Shown here piece by piece: positions 1 to 7,645 of a DNA stretch of 64,000 bases (position 1 is the stretch's first letter; every line of letters starts with the position of its first letter). This DNA comes from Luteimonas sp. RC10 (GTDB lineage Bacteria; Pseudomonadota; Gammaproteobacteria; Xanthomonadales; Xanthomonadaceae). A model generated the notes under the pieces. The model had not been told where the DNA came from, made no database searches, and saw only the letters and a program-made list of their open reading frames with translations. The stretch covers positions 1-64,000 of the forward strand of contig NZ_JACHYJ010000005.1 of NCBI RefSeq assembly GCF_014192745.1. Direction: 5' to 3'. Position numbers and translations under genes: made by a program.

Positions 1-69
1 AGTCACCTTGAAGACTGCGCCATGCGCGCACTTGTTTCCATCTCTCCCGAACGCAACCTCCTGATCTAG
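1..69 (+). other. possible 3' end of an upstream CDS
   Basis: One forward frame is open from the window edge to a TAG at 67-69 and would encode about 22 residues. It is too short to recognise and could be chance, since GC-rich DNA keeps many frames open. No family can be assigned. The next real gene is kdgK on the opposite strand, which would make the two convergent. Confidence 0.15.
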
Positions 70-94
70 CTCAGGAAAATGTGGGGATACCTCA

Positions 95-110
95 GACTCT
101 GACCCCGGTT
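95..110 (-). repeat. GGGGTCAGAGTC repeat, copy A
   Basis: The forward strand reads GACTCTGACCCCGGTT. Read in the direction of kdgK it is AACCGGGGTCAGAGTC and begins four bases after the kdgK TAA stop. The same element occurs at 17923-17940 and three times at 49774-49883, each time touching a stop codon. GGGGTCAGAGT motifs are known as REP-like elements linked to Y1 (RAYT) transposases; that link is from general knowledge, as no such transposase is present here. Confidence 0.75.
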
Positions 111-114
111 CTTT

Positions 115-1140
115 TTAGCGGCGCACGTCCAGGCGGCCGCTGTCGACGAGGGCGGCGACATCGTCTGCGCCGACGAGGTTGAAGTCGCCGGGGACGCTGT
201 GTTTGAGGCGCGCCGCGCCCAGGCCGAATGCCAGTGCTTGCGCGTCCTCCATGCCCGACAGCACGCCGTGCAGCACGCCGGCGGCGAAGGCGTCGCCGCC
301 GCCGATGCGATCGACGATGCCGTCGACCGGTAATGGATCGAGCCGATGGACCGCGCCGTCGCGGTGCACGAGCAAGGCGCCGAGCAAGTGGCTGTCCACA
401 CTGCGCACGTCGCGCTGGGTGCAGGCGATCCGCTGCAGATACGGGAAACGCGCGAATGCGCGCGCGGCGGCGGCGATCGTGCGCTCGGCGGGCGGCAGGC
501 CCGCCTCACCGGCCTCTGGCCCCAGAATCAGATCGACGTCGCGATAGTCGATGAACGCCAGGTCCGCCTCGGCCAGCAGGGCCTGCAGCAGCGGCGCGGG
601 CCGGTCGTTCCACGTCGCCCACAGCTTCGGCCGGAAGTTGCCGTCGAACGACACCAGCGCGCCATGTACGCGCGCGGCACGGACCGCGTCGGCGGCGGCC
701 TGCGCACTGCTCGGGCCGACCGCAGCGGTCACCCCGGACACGTGCAGGCAATCGATGCCCTCCAGCAGCGACGGCCACGCGTAGGCCTCGGCCGCGGCGC
801 GTGCGAACGCCGAGTCGGCGCGGTCGTAGACGACATCGCTGGGGCGCAGTCCGGCGCCGGTCGCCAGGAAGTACAGGCCCATGCGCCCGGGAACGCGGCG
901 CACGCGCGACACGTCGACGCCGTGGCGGCGCAGCTCGCCGAGCGCGGCCTCGCCCAGCGCGTTGTCGGCGACGGTGCCTGCGAATGCGCTGTCGTGTCCG
1001 AACCTCGCGAGCGAGACTGCGACATTGGCTTCCGCGCCGCCCACGTGCACCTGCAACTGTCGGCTCTGCAGCAGGAGTTCGCGCCCCGGCGCGCCCAGGC
1101 GCAGTAGCAGTTCGCCGAAACAGAGGATGCGCTTGCCCAT
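115..1140 (-). CDS. kdgK: 2-keto-3-deoxygluconate kinase
   Basis: PfkB-family kinase of 341 aa, predicted to phosphorylate 2-keto-3-deoxygluconate to KDPG in the cytoplasm, the last step before KDPG aldolase in pectin/uronate breakdown. The start is the ATG at 1140 (MGKRILCFGE); an earlier in-frame start only adds a poor N-terminus. Visible motifs are the N-terminal signature GGAEANVAVSLARFG and the C-terminal catalytic signature DRIGGGDAFAAGVLHG with the base Asp. The assignment to KDG rather than another sugar rests on overall KdgK-like sequence and on neighbours kduI, kduD and a LacI regulator. It is transcribed divergently from the receptor at 1339, with a CGGTGTCAT half-site between them at 1245-1253. 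Its stop is followed by repeat copy A. No aldolase gene lies beside it. Confidence 0.88.
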   Translation of the reverse strand: MGKRILCFGELLLRLGAPGRELLLQSRQLQVHVGGAEANVAVSLARFGHDSAFAGTVADNALGEAALGELRRHGVDVSRVRRVPGRMGLYFLATGAGLRPSDVVYDRADSAFARAAAEAYAWPSLLEGIDCLHVSGVTAAVGPSSAQAAADAVRAARVHGALVSFDGNFRPKLWATWNDRPAPLLQALLAEADLAFIDYRDVDLILGPEAGEAGLPPAERTIAAAARAFARFPYLQRIACTQRDVRSVDSHLLGALLVHRDGAVHRLDPLPVDGIVDRIGGGDAFAAGVLHGVLSGMEDAQALAFGLGAARLKHSVPGDFNLVGADDVAALVDSGRLDVRR

Positions 1141-1244
1141 GACCAATGACCTGTGGGGTGGGCCGGCGACGCGCGCAGGCCGAAAAGTGAGTCTGTCGCG
1201 CCGCAGCATGCGTCGCTCGCGGCGTTCTGATAGCGTTTGGCCCG

Positions 1245-1253
1245 CGGTGTCAT
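1245..1253 (+). promoter_or_regulatory. LacI-type operator half-site 1 (CGGTGTCAT)
   Basis: CGGTGTCAT lies between divergent kdgK (start 1140) and the TonB-dependent receptor (start 1339). The same nine bases occur at four other promoters of this locus. The left arm here (TTTGGC where AATGAC is found elsewhere) is weak, so only one good half-site is visible. Assignment to the LacI protein at 20685 is inference from conservation and location. Confidence 0.55.
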
Positions 1254-1338
1254 TTCGGGCGCCGTCACCACATTAGCAAGCGCGACGATGCAGTCAAGCC
1301 GCGCCACACGATGCACCGGGCACCCTGGGAGGGGACGT

Positions 1339-4101
1339 ATGAGGCAGTGGGTCGATTCAAAAAAGACACCGGTTACCTTGCTGGCGACCGGCATCGCGCT
1401 GGCGCTCCAGGCGGCCGCATTCCCCGTGCTTGCGCAGCAGGCTGCCGGTGCTGACGATCAGGCCGCCGAGCTCGACACGGTGCGGGTGGTCGGCTACCGC
1501 GCGAGCGTGGAAAAGGCGCTCGACATCAAGCGCGGCGAGGCCGGCGTGGTCGACGCGATCGTGGCCGAGGACATCGGCAAGTTCCCGGATCTCAATCTCG
1601 CCGAGTCGCTGCAGCGCATTCCTGGTGTGGTGATCACGCGCGAAGCCGGCGAGGGTCGCAACATCTCGGTGCGCGGGCTCGGCCCCGACTTCACGCGCGT
1701 GCGGATCAACGGCATGGAGGCACTGAGCACGGTCGGCGGCAGCGACGGCGCGGGCGGCACCAACCGTGGGCGTGGCTTCGATTTCAACGTCTTCGCCTCG
1801 GACCTGTTCTCCCAGCTCATCGTCCGCAAGACGGCGTCTGCCGAGGTCGAAGAAGGTTCTCTCGGCGCCACGGTGGACCTGCGCACGGCGCGTCCGTTCG
1901 ACTACGACGGCTTCACGATGGCCGCCAGCTGGCAGGCAGCTTACGAGGACGCATCGGAAACCACGTCGCCGCGCCTGGCGGCCTTGGTGTCCAACACCTG
2001 GGCCGATGGTCGCATCGGCGCGTTGGTGTCGTTCGCGATCAGCGAGCGCAAGGGCGTGGAAGAGGGCACGGGCACGGTGCGCTGGGCCAATGGCACGAGC
2101 AACGGCGGCTTCAGCGCGGACTCGCCGTTCCAGGCGGCGCGCGGCGCCGATGTCTACCACCCGCGCTTCCCGCGTTACACGTTGATGGAGCACGACCAGC
2201 AGCGCACCGGCGTGACCGCGTCGCTGCAGTTCAAGCCGACCGACCGGACCACGATTTCGCTCGACGGCCTGTACTCGAAGATCGATGCCTCGCGTGACGA
2301 GCGCTATATCGAGGCCTACTCGTTCAGCCGAGGCGGCACCGGCAAGCCCGAGACGATCGTCCGCGACGGCGAAATCCGCAATGGCGCGCTGGTCTATGGC
2401 GTGTTCGACAACGTGGATCTGCGCTCGGAAAGTCGCCATGACGAGTGGAGCACCACGTTCCGCCAGTTGAGCCTGGAAGCCGAACATCGCTTCAGCAGCG
2501 ACTTCCGTTTGAGTGGGCGCGTCGGAACCTCGCGGTCCGAGCACGGCAATCCCGTGCAAGCGACGATCATGATGGACAAGCTCAATGTCGACGGCTACAG
2601 CTACGACTACCGTCAGGATCCGTATCGGCCGGTCTTCGACTACGGCATCGATCCGACCGATCCGGCCGGCTGGACGCTGTCGACGATCCGCTTGCGTCAG
2701 AACTATGTCGAGAACGACTTCGACTCCGGGCAGGTGGACTTCGACTGGAACCTGTCGCCTGGCTTCCGTCTCAAGGGCGGCATTCTGGCCAAGGACTATT
2801 CGTTCGGCTCGCGTGAGTTCCGGCGCACCGCCAATGAGGCCCTCGTGCCGGCATTCCCGGATGGCTCGGCGCAGGTCCCGACCGACCTGGTGGCCCTCGC
2901 CAGTCTCAGTGGGCTGTCCGGCGCCCCCGGCACCTGGGTGGTGCCGGACTTCAACGCGATTGCCAATCTGTTTGGCATCTTCAGCGGTGAGGGGACGTTC
3001 GCGCAGGGCGAGTTCGCCGCGAGCACGCGCAGCGTCGATGAGCAGGATCGCGGCGCCTATCTGCAGGGCGAATTCTCGACCGATCTGGGCTCCATTCCGT
3101 TCTCGGGCAACTTCGGTGTGCGCTATGTGCGCACCAAACAGTCGTCGACCGGCATCGCGTCCGCGAGCGGTACGCCCACGCCGACCACGGTCGCGCGCGA
3201 GTACAGCGATACGTTGCCCTCGATGAACCTGGTGGCCGAGATCGCGCCCGATGTGCTGATCCGACTCGGGGCGGCCAAGGTGATGTCGCGTCCGGGACTT
3301 GGGAGCCTGACGCCCGGCGTGACGGTCAACGTCAGTGGCTCGGCGCGGACTGTCGCGGGCGGTAATCCGCTGCTCGATCCGATCCGCGCCAAGACTGCCG
3401 ACCTGGGCCTGGAATGGTATTTCGACGAAGGCGCGATGCTGGGCGTGGGCCTGTTCTACAAGGACATCGACAGCTTCATCCAGAACACCCGCGAGACCCG
3501 TTCCTTCGCGTCCAGCGGCTTGCCGGCCAGCCTGCTCGACGGCACGGGCGTGTCGGTCAATGAGGACTTCGTGTTCTCGGTGCCGATCAATACCCCGGGC
3601 GGCAAGCTCAGAGGGGTGGAGGCGAACTACACGCAACCCTTCACGTTCCTGCCCGGTATCTGGCGCGATTTCGGCGTGCAGTTGAACTACACCTATGTCG
3701 ACTCGCAGATCCAGTACCTGACCTCGTCCGGCGCGAATGCGCAGAAGACCGATCTCACCGGTCTGTCGAAGCATTCCTGGAACGCGACGTTGTTCTACGA
3801 GGGCGAGCGCTTTTCCGGGCGTGTGTCGGCCACCAACCGGGACGACTACCTGATCCAGGTGCCCGGCACCGAGGTCGGTTTCGACAGCGCCGCCAACGGT
3901 GTGCACGGGCAGTCCGGTACCACGACCATCGACGCGTCGCTGCGCTGGAAGCTCGACGAGCAGTTCGAAATCACGCTCGAAGGCATCAACCTGACGAACG
4001 TGGCGCAGGAGTCTTGGGTCGCCAATCCGGCGCTGCAACTGCCGCTGGAGTACAGCCAGACCGGCCGCCAGTACCTGCTGGGTCTGCGTTACAAGTTCTG
4101 A
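1339..4101 (+). CDS. TonB-dependent receptor, Xanthomonas/Caulobacter type (pectin locus, 1)
   Basis: Outer-membrane active transporter of 920 aa, predicted to import pectin-derived oligosaccharides using TonB/ExbBD energy. The chosen start is ATG 1339, preceded by GGAGGGG; it gives a Sec signal peptide (KKTPVTLLATG ... FPVLAQQ, about residues 1-33). A TonB-box-like stretch DTVRVVGYRAS follows, then the plug signature AEDIGKFPDLNLAESLQRIPG and VRGLGPDFTRVRINGMEAL. The rest is a long beta-barrel ending in an aromatic strand (YLLGLRYKF). It resembles the next gene closely, suggesting duplication and divergence for two substrates. The substrate is inferred from kdgK, kduID and esterases nearby. 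A CGGTGTCAT site lies 85 bases upstream, a second operator-like match overlaps codons of the signal peptide, and a terminator follows. Confidence 0.9.
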   Translation: MRQWVDSKKTPVTLLATGIALALQAAAFPVLAQQAAGADDQAAELDTVRVVGYRASVEKALDIKRGEAGVVDAIVAEDIGKFPDLNLAESLQRIPGVVITREAGEGRNISVRGLGPDFTRVRINGMEALSTVGGSDGAGGTNRGRGFDFNVFASDLFSQLIVRKTASAEVEEGSLGATVDLRTARPFDYDGFTMAASWQAAYEDASETTSPRLAALVSNTWADGRIGALVSFAISERKGVEEGTGTVRWANGTSNGGFSADSPFQAARGADVYHPRFPRYTLMEHDQQRTGVTASLQFKPTDRTTISLDGLYSKIDASRDERYIEAYSFSRGGTGKPETIVRDGEIRNGALVYGVFDNVDLRSESRHDEWSTTFRQLSLEAEHRFSSDFRLSGRVGTSRSEHGNPVQATIMMDKLNVDGYSYDYRQDPYRPVFDYGIDPTDPAGWTLSTIRLRQNYVENDFDSGQVDFDWNLSPGFRLKGGILAKDYSFGSREFRRTANEALVPAFPDGSAQVPTDLVALASLSGLSGAPGTWVVPDFNAIANLFGIFSGEGTFAQGEFAASTRSVDEQDRGAYLQGEFSTDLGSIPFSGNFGVRYVRTKQSSTGIASASGTPTPTTVAREYSDTLPSMNLVAEIAPDVLIRLGAAKVMSRPGLGSLTPGVTVNVSGSARTVAGGNPLLDPIRAKTADLGLEWYFDEGAMLGVGLFYKDIDSFIQNTRETRSFASSGLPASLLDGTGVSVNEDFVFSVPINTPGGKLRGVEANYTQPFTFLPGIWRDFGVQLNYTYVDSQIQYLTSSGANAQKTDLTGLSKHSWNATLFYEGERFSGRVSATNRDDYLIQVPGTEVGFDSAANGVHGQSGTTTIDASLRWKLDEQFEITLEGINLTNVAQESWVANPALQLPLEYSQTGRQYLLGLRYKF
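1365..1377 (+). promoter_or_regulatory. operator-like match inside the receptor start region
   Basis: GACACCGGTTACC overlaps the codons for KTPVT of the signal peptide. Apart from the first two bases of the full site it equals the operator at 21888-21902 (ATGACACCGGTTACC). It is 112 bases downstream of half-site 1 and could be an auxiliary operator for looping. It could equally reflect the conserved KTPV peptide. Confidence 0.3.
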
Positions 4102-4117
4102 TCGATCTGTGTGTGGC

Positions 4118-4149
4118 AAAACGGGGCGGCCTGCGGGCCGCCCCGTTTT
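4118..4149 (+). terminator. intrinsic terminator after receptor 1
   Basis: A perfect 13-base stem (AAAACGGGGCGGC paired with GCCGCCCCGTTTT) with a loop of six bases or fewer ends in a T run, 16 bases after the receptor stop. The A/T flanks make it usable in both directions, but only the forward gene needs it. Confidence 0.85.
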
Positions 4150-4291
4150 CGTATGTGCGGATCTGCGGTGGGTAGCGGTGTGGAGGCCTTGTGCTCAGCG
4201 CCTGTCGTGTACTCGATACACGCATCCGATGCCGCGCGTGTTGCGCTGCAAGATGCACCGCGCATGTCGCCGCTGTTACCGTTTCGGCCCG

Positions 4292-4310
4292 AATGACCAG
4301 CGGTGTCATT
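4292..4310 (+). promoter_or_regulatory. LacI-type operator 2, palindromic
   Basis: AATGACCAGCGGTGTCATT has perfect six-base inverted arms (AATGAC/GTCATT) separated by seven bases, with the conserved CGGTGTCAT at 4301-4309. It ends 58 bases before the ATG of receptor 2. The same arm spacing occurs at 18906-18924. Confidence 0.7.
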
Positions 4311-4368
4311 CTGGGGGCGCGGTGCTGATGCCACCGCTCGATACGCGATACAGGGGAGGAGCCCGACC

Positions 4369-7300
4369 ATGCAAGACATGACCGATCGCCGCAAGACACC
4401 GGTTTCCCTACTCGCGGCCGGGATCACCGTCGCGCTGGCGTCGCCGGCCTTTGCCCAGCAGGCCGCCGAGGGCCCTGCCCACGTCTCCGACATGGCTGCG
4501 GTCACGGTGACCGGCTATCGCGAAAGCCTGCAGAAGTCGCTCGACGAGAAGCGCTACAGCGTCGAGCAGGTCGATGCGATCTTCGCCGAGGACATCGGCA
4601 AGTTCCCCGATCAGAACCTCGCCGAGTCGCTGCAACGCGTGGCCGGCATCTCGATCGACCGCGAAGGCGGCGAGGGCCAGCGGATCTCCGTGCGCGGCCT
4701 GGGCTCGGACTTCACCCGCGTCCGCCTCAACGGCCTGGAGGCGCTGGCGACGGCCGGCAGCGGCAGCGCCGGCGTCAACCGCTCGCGCGGCTTCGACTTC
4801 AACACCTTCGCCTCCGAGCTCTTCAGCCAGGTCAAGGTCAACAAGACCCAGTCGGCGCAGATGGACGAAGGTTCGCTGGGCTCGACGGTCGACCTGCGCG
4901 GCTCGCGCCCGTTCGATTTCGACGGCTTCCGCGCCTCGGCCAGCGGCCAGCTGGGCTACAACCAGCTGTCGGAGGAAAGCGACCCGCGCGTATCGGGGCT
5001 GATCAGCAACACCTGGGCCGATGGCCGGGTCGGCGCGTTGCTGTCGGCGTCCTACAGCGAGCGTTCGATCTACGAGGAAGGCTACAACCCGGTGCGCTGG
5101 GAGCATGGCAACCACCGCAACTCGAACCAGTCCAACGCCAACAACAACGGCACCTATGGCTTCTGCTCGCCCGCGGGCTACGACCCGCAGACCCCGCGCA
5201 ACCCCACGTCGGGTGAACTGGGCAACCCGAGCAGCAACAACGGTTACGGCACCTGGGGCATCGACGCGGCCAACTGCGGCGCCGGGTTGCCGCGGCCGGA
5301 AGGGTCGCAAGCGAACATCGACGCCTACGAGACCGCGACCAACGCCTGGATCCCGCGCTACCCGCGCTACATCCGCACCAAGCACGAGATCGAACGCCTG
5401 GGTGTGACCGGCGCGCTGCAGTTCCGGATCAGCGACGACACCCTGCTGAGCTTCGATGCGATGTACTCCAAGCTCGACAAGGACCAGCGCGAGGATTCGC
5501 TCGGCGCCAATCTGCACCGTGCGGCCAATCTCGGCGGCAAGACCCAGATCATCGTGCGCGAAGCCCAGGTCGACGACCGCAATCGCCTGGTCTACGGCGT
5601 GTTCGACAATGTCGATTTCCGCACCGAGTCGAGCCAGATCGAGGAGTCGACCGAGTTCAAGCAGTTCAGCCTGCAGCTCGAGCATCGGTTCAACGACGCG
5701 GTCCGCCTGGACGCCACGCTCGGGCACTCGGTGTCCGACTACGCGCGGCCGGTGTTCTCGATGGTCAGCTTCGACAACGCCAACCTCGACGGTTTCGTAC
5801 TGGACATGCGCGGCGATCCGCAGATGCCGAGCATGACCTTTCCGTTCGACACCAGCAGCGCCGATGCCTGGTCGTGGCTGGGCTACGGTGCGGTGCCGGT
5901 CAACAGCAACGGTACCGCGCGCGGCGCCAACATCAGCGAGGTGCGGCTCAATCCGAGCTATGTGAAGAACGCCTTCGACAGCGCCAAGGTGGATCTGGCC
6001 GTCGACTTCACGCCGAGTCTGACCTTCCGCACCGGCCTGGCGTGGAAGGACTACGAGATGCGCAGCCAGGAGTACCGCCACATCAGCTACGGCCGCCTGC
6101 CGCAGGCGCTGCCGGCCGGGGTGACGCTGGGCGACCTGAGCACCACGCTTGACGGCTTCGGCAAGAACCTCTCGGGCAGCATGCCGGCCTCGTGGCTGAT
6201 CCCGGATTTCGATCGCATCGCCGATCTGCTCGACATCTACAGCAATGCCGACAACGGCGTGCCCGGCGGCGACTATCGGCTGGCCGGCATCGGCCATTTC
6301 GGTGCTTCGAACAACAACTTCGAGGTGACCGAGCGCAGCATGGCGGTCTACGGCCAGCTCGACTTCAACACCGACCTGCTCGAGCGCGCGCTGCGCGGCA
6401 ATGTCGGTGTGCGCGTGGTCCGGACCCAGATCGACGCGTCGGGCTGGGCACCGTGCCCCACCGGCGGCGAGGCGAACTGCGAGCGTTTCTTCGGCGTGGC
6501 CAGCGCGACCGCCGATGCCGGTGAGCGCCTGCTGGTGGGCACGACCGTCGGCCACAGCTACACCGACGTGCTGCCGTCGCTGAACCTGTCCTGGGACGTG
6601 GCCGAGAATGTCGTGCTGCGCTTCGGCGCCGCCAAGACCATGGCCCGGCCGACCCTGACCTACATGTCGCCCAGCGTCAGCGGTGGGCCGACGAACTTCT
6701 TCGACGATGGCCGGGTGTTTTCGATCAACCTGGGCAATCCCAAGCTCGATCCGTTCCGCTCGACCAATTACGACCTCAGCGCCGAGTGGTACTTCGCCGA
6801 GGGCGGGCTGCTGTCGGCGGCGGTGTTCTACAAGGACATCGACAGCTATGTGCAGCGCACCCGCCTGTTGAGCACGTGGGCCGACCTGGGCTACGCCCTC
6901 GATCTGCTGCCACCGGGTTTCACCCCCGAGACGATCTTCAACGTGCAGAGCTACTACAACACGCCCGGTGGTCCGCTGAAGGGTTGGGAGCTGACCTACC
7001 AGCAGCCGTTCTCGTTCCTGCCCGGGTTCTGGCGCAACTTCGGCGTGCAGATGAACTACACCCATGTCGATTCGGACATCGAATACGTGTTCAGCACTGC
7101 GGCCAACAGCAATGCCTCGGTGGTGACCCAGGTGACCGAGAATCAGCTGGTCAACCTCTCGCCCAACTCGTACAACGCCACGTTGTACTACGACGACGGC
7201 CGCTTCAGTGCGCGCGCGTCCACCAGTTATCGCGACGGGTACATCGGCGAGGTGCTCAGCCGCGAGAACGTCTGGGACCTGGACGGCAACCAGTTCGCCA

Positions 7301-7506
7301 CGGCCGATGTGACCGGCAAGCACAGCGTGCGCAACGTCGACTTCAACATGTCCTATCGCGTCAACGACAAGCTCAGTCTGACGTTCGAGGCGATCAACCT
7401 GCTCGACACCGCTGACCGGCGCTATGTCGATTCGGACCTGATGCTGCCCGACCGCTACACGGTGACCGGGCGGCAGTACTACGTCGGTGCCCGGTATCGC
7501 TTCTGA
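4369..7506 (+). CDS. TonB-dependent receptor, Xanthomonas/Caulobacter type (pectin locus, 2)
   Basis: Outer-membrane receptor of 1045 aa, paralogous to the gene before it and likewise predicted to take up pectic oligosaccharides. ATG 4369 is chosen because GGGGAGGA lies eight bases upstream and the result is a signal peptide (DRRKTPVSLLAAGITVALASPAFAQQ). After it come a TonB-box region (MAAVTVTGYRES), the plug motifs FAEDIGKFPDQNLAESLQRVAG and VRGLGSDFTRVRLNGLEAL, and a barrel ending YYVGARYRF. It is some 125 residues longer than receptor 1, largely through an Asn/Gly-rich insertion near residues 250-320. A strong palindromic operator lies just upstream. Family assignment is firm; the substrate is inferred from context. 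Confidence 0.9.
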   Translation: MQDMTDRRKTPVSLLAAGITVALASPAFAQQAAEGPAHVSDMAAVTVTGYRESLQKSLDEKRYSVEQVDAIFAEDIGKFPDQNLAESLQRVAGISIDREGGEGQRISVRGLGSDFTRVRLNGLEALATAGSGSAGVNRSRGFDFNTFASELFSQVKVNKTQSAQMDEGSLGSTVDLRGSRPFDFDGFRASASGQLGYNQLSEESDPRVSGLISNTWADGRVGALLSASYSERSIYEEGYNPVRWEHGNHRNSNQSNANNNGTYGFCSPAGYDPQTPRNPTSGELGNPSSNNGYGTWGIDAANCGAGLPRPEGSQANIDAYETATNAWIPRYPRYIRTKHEIERLGVTGALQFRISDDTLLSFDAMYSKLDKDQREDSLGANLHRAANLGGKTQIIVREAQVDDRNRLVYGVFDNVDFRTESSQIEESTEFKQFSLQLEHRFNDAVRLDATLGHSVSDYARPVFSMVSFDNANLDGFVLDMRGDPQMPSMTFPFDTSSADAWSWLGYGAVPVNSNGTARGANISEVRLNPSYVKNAFDSAKVDLAVDFTPSLTFRTGLAWKDYEMRSQEYRHISYGRLPQALPAGVTLGDLSTTLDGFGKNLSGSMPASWLIPDFDRIADLLDIYSNADNGVPGGDYRLAGIGHFGASNNNFEVTERSMAVYGQLDFNTDLLERALRGNVGVRVVRTQIDASGWAPCPTGGEANCERFFGVASATADAGERLLVGTTVGHSYTDVLPSLNLSWDVAENVVLRFGAAKTMARPTLTYMSPSVSGGPTNFFDDGRVFSINLGNPKLDPFRSTNYDLSAEWYFAEGGLLSAAVFYKDIDSYVQRTRLLSTWADLGYALDLLPPGFTPETIFNVQSYYNTPGGPLKGWELTYQQPFSFLPGFWRNFGVQMNYTHVDSDIEYVFSTAANSNASVVTQVTENQLVNLSPNSYNATLYYDDGRFSARASTSYRDGYIGEVLSRENVWDLDGNQFATADVTGKHSVRNVDFNMSYRVNDKLSLTFEAINLLDTADRRYVDSDLMLPDRYTVTGRQYYVGARYRF
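4395..4407 (+). promoter_or_regulatory. operator-like match inside receptor 2 start region
   Basis: GACACCGGTTTCC overlaps the KTPVS codons of the signal peptide, at the same protein position as the match in receptor 1 and 85 bases after operator 2. It is a weaker match than the one in receptor 1. The cause could be an auxiliary operator or protein conservation. Confidence 0.22.
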
Positions 7507-7632
7507 GCCCATCCTGCGTCGGCTGCGTCGACACGCCCGGCGCATCACCGTCGGCATATCGAACGCGTGCGGCCGGCGCGGCATCGTCCGACAATCCGTA
7601 CACGCGCCAGCTGCGGCCGGCGCATCCGTCGA

Positions 7633-7638
7633 GGGAGG
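7633..7638 (+). promoter_or_regulatory. RBS deciding a TTG start
   Basis: GGGAGG is seven bases before TTG 7646 but sixteen before the in-frame ATG 7655. That favours TTG initiation of the large LamG protein. Confidence 0.55.
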
Positions 7639-7645
7639 CAACCGC

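Noticed and set aside
1357-4119. A 920-codon open frame antisense to receptor 1 (and similar ones at 4408-7911 and 33540-38969)
   Set aside because: GC-rich codon bias keeps the opposite frames open. They have no domain, no RBS and skewed His/Arg/Val composition, and they lie over clearly real genes.
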